DNA of 7,406 bases from Clostridia bacterium (lineage in GTDB: Bacteria > Bacillota > Clostridia > Oscillospirales > CAG-382), in assembly GCA_017646185.1 (NCBI GenBank), contig JAGCNA010000147.1, positions 1 to 7,406 on the forward strand. The letters run 5' to 3'. The position numbers were made by a program, and so were the translations under genes. Of this stretch, positions 5,528 to 7,406 are shown piece by piece; the stretch's first letter is position 1; each line of letters begins with the position of its first letter. The notes beneath the pieces were generated by a model. That model was not told where the DNA came from and ran no database searches. It saw nothing but the letters and a program-made list of their open reading frames with translations.

Positions 5528-6994
5528 ATGAAAAAAATCACAGCATTTCTTTTGCTCGCCCTTTTGGTACTTGTTCCTTGCTTTGCCGCATGTAACGATA
5601 CCGATAGCGACGTGAGCAAAAACTCCGAAGTTTCCGAAGAAGCCGGCTTTCCTCTGGAACACAAGAAGTTCGAGAATGCAACCGTAACCATTCTCGGTGT
5701 TGCTACCAGCAGACACACCTATGGTGAAATGCAGCTCGTTCCCTCCGATGAGCAGGACGGTAACGTTATTAATGACGTTGTTGCAGAAAGAAACAATTAT
5801 ATCGAACAGCAGTACGGTATAACCATCGAGCTCGTTTCCGAAAGCTATCCCAACGAAAAGATTGACGATATGCTTGCTACCGGTCTTGACACCTATGACG
5901 TTATCATTGGCGACGTATTCAATATGATGCCCAAGGTAACCTCCGGTGCATTCCACAAGCTTAACGATCTCCTTCTTCTCGAAAACGAATGGTGGGATCA
6001 GAACTCCATCAAGTTCCTTTCTCCCGCAGGCGATACCTATATGGTAGCAGGCGATGCTCTTATCTGCGACGATATATTCACCTATCTCGTGCTCTTCAAT
6101 AAGGATATGTACGAAGATCAGGGCCTTGTAGATAAGTACGGCACTATGTACGATATGGTAGACGCAGGCGAATGGACCTATGACCGTCTCTACACCATAG
6201 CTAAAGAAGTTTCCCGTCCCGATCCCGACGGAAAGTGGACCAACGTAAACTGCACATACGGCTTCCTCGGTGATGCTTACGGTGCTACTATGATGGTAGC
6301 AGGCGCAGGTGTTTCCACCGTTGAACTTACCGAAGACGGATTTAACCTCGTTGTAGGCTCCCAGAAGTCTATCGATGTTTTCCAGAAGGTACAGAGCATC
6401 ATGGGCGACCCCGCTGCAACCTGCTATGTTGAACAGATTCCCGAATCCTGGTCCGGTATCAGCTCCATCTTCAAGAACAACAGAGGTCTTTATTACCTTA
6501 CCGTTGCAAACGGTATCGTAACTCTCAGACAGTCTGCTACCGAAGAAGAGGCTGTAAACTTCGGTGTTGTTCCCATTCCCAAGTTTGACGAAGCTCAGGA
6601 AGAATACTATTCCGGTATCAACGCATACCAGTCCGAAGTTATTACCATTCCCGCAACCAACAAGGAAAACCTTGATGTAACCGTATATGCTCTCGAAGCA
6701 ATGGCTTACTACAGCCATTCTCCCGCTTCCGGTAAGAGCCTTAAGGAAGCATATTACGAAACCGTTCTCAAGCTTCAGTCCGTTGAATCCGACGATGACG
6801 CTCGTATGCTTGATATCGTATTCGGCAACCGTCTGTACGACCTCGGCGGTATCTACAACTGGGGCGGACTTATCGGCGTATATTCTCACTGCTTGCGTAA
6901 CAACGCAGGTCTTGCTTCCTACTGGGAATCCATTCAGGGCAGCGTTGAAGCTGAAATGGATGCAACCCTTGAAGCTTATAACAACATGAAATAA
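5528..6994 (+). CDS. Extracellular solute-binding lipoprotein (ABC transporter type, substrate unknown)
   Basis: 488 residues. A lipoprotein signal peptide is clear: MKKI, a hydrophobic stretch, then PCFAAC with the lipidated cysteine C22, followed by an acidic serine-rich tether (23-42). The mature part shows features of family-1 type binding proteins found in Clostridia: a first strand ATVTILGV (51-58), INDVVAERNNYIEQQYGITIELV (81-103), YDVIIGDV (123-130), VLFNKDMYEDQGL (188-200) and EWTYDRLYTIAKEVSRPDPDGKW (215-237). Such proteins capture sugars, oligosaccharides or other small solutes at the outer face of the membrane, but no substrate can be named. ATG 5528 was chosen because GAAAGGA (5513-5519) lies ahead and the signal peptide starts there. 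Codon use is strongly biased to C- and T-ending codons, suggesting high expression. No permease or ATPase gene is seen; a CotH-family gene follows after 24 bases. Confidence 0.88.
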   Translation: MKKITAFLLLALLVLVPCFAACNDTDSDVSKNSEVSEEAGFPLEHKKFENATVTILGVATSRHTYGEMQLVPSDEQDGNVINDVVAERNNYIEQQYGITIELVSESYPNEKIDDMLATGLDTYDVIIGDVFNMMPKVTSGAFHKLNDLLLLENEWWDQNSIKFLSPAGDTYMVAGDALICDDIFTYLVLFNKDMYEDQGLVDKYGTMYDMVDAGEWTYDRLYTIAKEVSRPDPDGKWTNVNCTYGFLGDAYGATMMVAGAGVSTVELTEDGFNLVVGSQKSIDVFQKVQSIMGDPAATCYVEQIPESWSGISSIFKNNRGLYYLTVANGIVTLRQSATEEEAVNFGVVPIPKFDEAQEEYYSGINAYQSEVITIPATNKENLDVTVYALEAMAYYSHSPASGKSLKEAYYETVLKLQSVESDDDARMLDIVFGNRLYDLGGIYNWGGLIGVYSHCLRNNAGLASYWESIQGSVEAEMDATLEAYNNMK

Positions 6995-7018
6995 AACCAA
7001 TAATCGGGAGGGCGTATA

Positions 7019-7406
7019 ATGAAAAAAATATTATGTTTTATTCTGGCGGCAGTTTGTGTATTCACTACCGCATGTGTACTGCCCGCCAATGATTATTCAA
7101 ACGATGTTTTTGCCGCAGGCGAAACGGAAAAAGCCGTTGTTCCCGTAAACGATATTGCCGCCGTTTATATAGAAACGGATAGAACTATCGTAGTGGAAGA
7201 GTACAGAGCCTGCAGTATAAAAATCGTTGATATTTACGGAAATACCGTGGAGGATGCCGCAAGCCAGATAAAGGTTCGCGGCAACTCCACCTCCTCCGGC
7301 GCAAAAAAGCCTTATAACTTTAAGTTAAGCTCCAAAACCGAGCTTTTGGGTATGGGCAAGGCAAAAAAATGGTGTTTGCTTGCAAACTGCTATGAAAAAA
7401 CGCTTA
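7019..7406 (+). CDS. Secreted CotH-family protein (N-terminal 129 residues; runs off right edge)
   Basis: ATG at 7019 with GGGAGG (7007-7012) ahead. An N-terminal signal sequence (MKKI, hydrophobic to about residue 19) is present. It could end at C19 as a lipoprotein (FTTAC, a weak lipobox) or be cut near VFAA (30-33). Residues 84-129 carry the CotH signature: IKVRGNST (84-91), KKPYNFKL (96-103), LLGMGKAKKWCLLANCYEKTL (109-129). CotH of Bacillus is an atypical protein kinase for spore coat proteins; many gut Clostridia carry exported CotH-domain proteins of unknown target. The catalytic part lies beyond the edge, so activity cannot be judged. The 24-base gap to the binding-protein gene has no terminator, so both may be on one transcript. 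Confidence 0.85.
   Translation, partial: MKKILCFILAAVCVFTTACVLPANDYSNDVFAAGETEKAVVPVNDIAAVYIETDRTIVVEEYRACSIKIVDIYGNTVEDAASQIKVRGNSTSSGAKKPYNFKLSSKTELLGMGKAKKWCLLANCYEKTL

Noticed and set aside
5459..7000. Open frame of 513 codons on the minus strand opposite the solute-binding protein gene
   Set aside because: It mirrors the binding-protein gene almost end to end. The plus-strand gene has a signal peptide, ribosome binding site and family motifs; the antisense frame has none, and its openness follows from biased codon use.

Overview
The window looks like chromosomal DNA of an anaerobic Firmicutes bacterium, probably a gut-type Clostridia lineage. The evidence is a DUF4364 gene overlapping an endonuclease III gene, Rnf-like genes, a CotH-family gene, a long solute-binding lipoprotein and strong AGGAGG-type ribosome binding sites. 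The exact genus cannot be read from the sequence.

Minus strand, 1-3537: one compact operon reads leftward from an extended -10 promoter at 3577-3605. It holds an RnfC-like protein, an RnfD-like protein, a short RnfA/RnfE-like membrane protein and, after 24 bases, the start of a 23S rRNA m5U methyltransferase (RlmD/RumA family) that runs off the left edge. The three Rnf genes are joined by ATGA overlaps. This is not a standard rnfCDGEAB operon: B, G and one of A/E are missing. The remaining subunits have lost or changed many of the family's signature flavin, NADH and [2Fe-2S] residues, while RnfC keeps both [4Fe-4S] motifs. It looks like a reduced, possibly repurposed membrane electron-transfer module.

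Plus strand, 3668-4823: a back-to-back promoter drives a DUF4364 winged-helix-like protein and endonuclease III (nth), which overlap by 8 bases.

Repeat island, 4801-5474: directly on the nth stop codon begins an array of short hairpins joined by a constant GTGAAGTT linker. The array switches orientation in its middle. It is followed by a lone four-helix-bundle (23S rRNA intervening-sequence family) gene and then by a second, different set of hairpins with a GTAGTAT linker. This hairpin-framed cassette is the most unusual part of the window and may be a non-autonomous mobile or RNA-structured element.

Plus strand, 5528-7406: a gene for an extracellular solute-binding lipoprotein with strongly biased codon use is followed 24 bases later by the start of a secreted CotH-family protein that runs off the right edge. 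No ABC permease is visible in the window.
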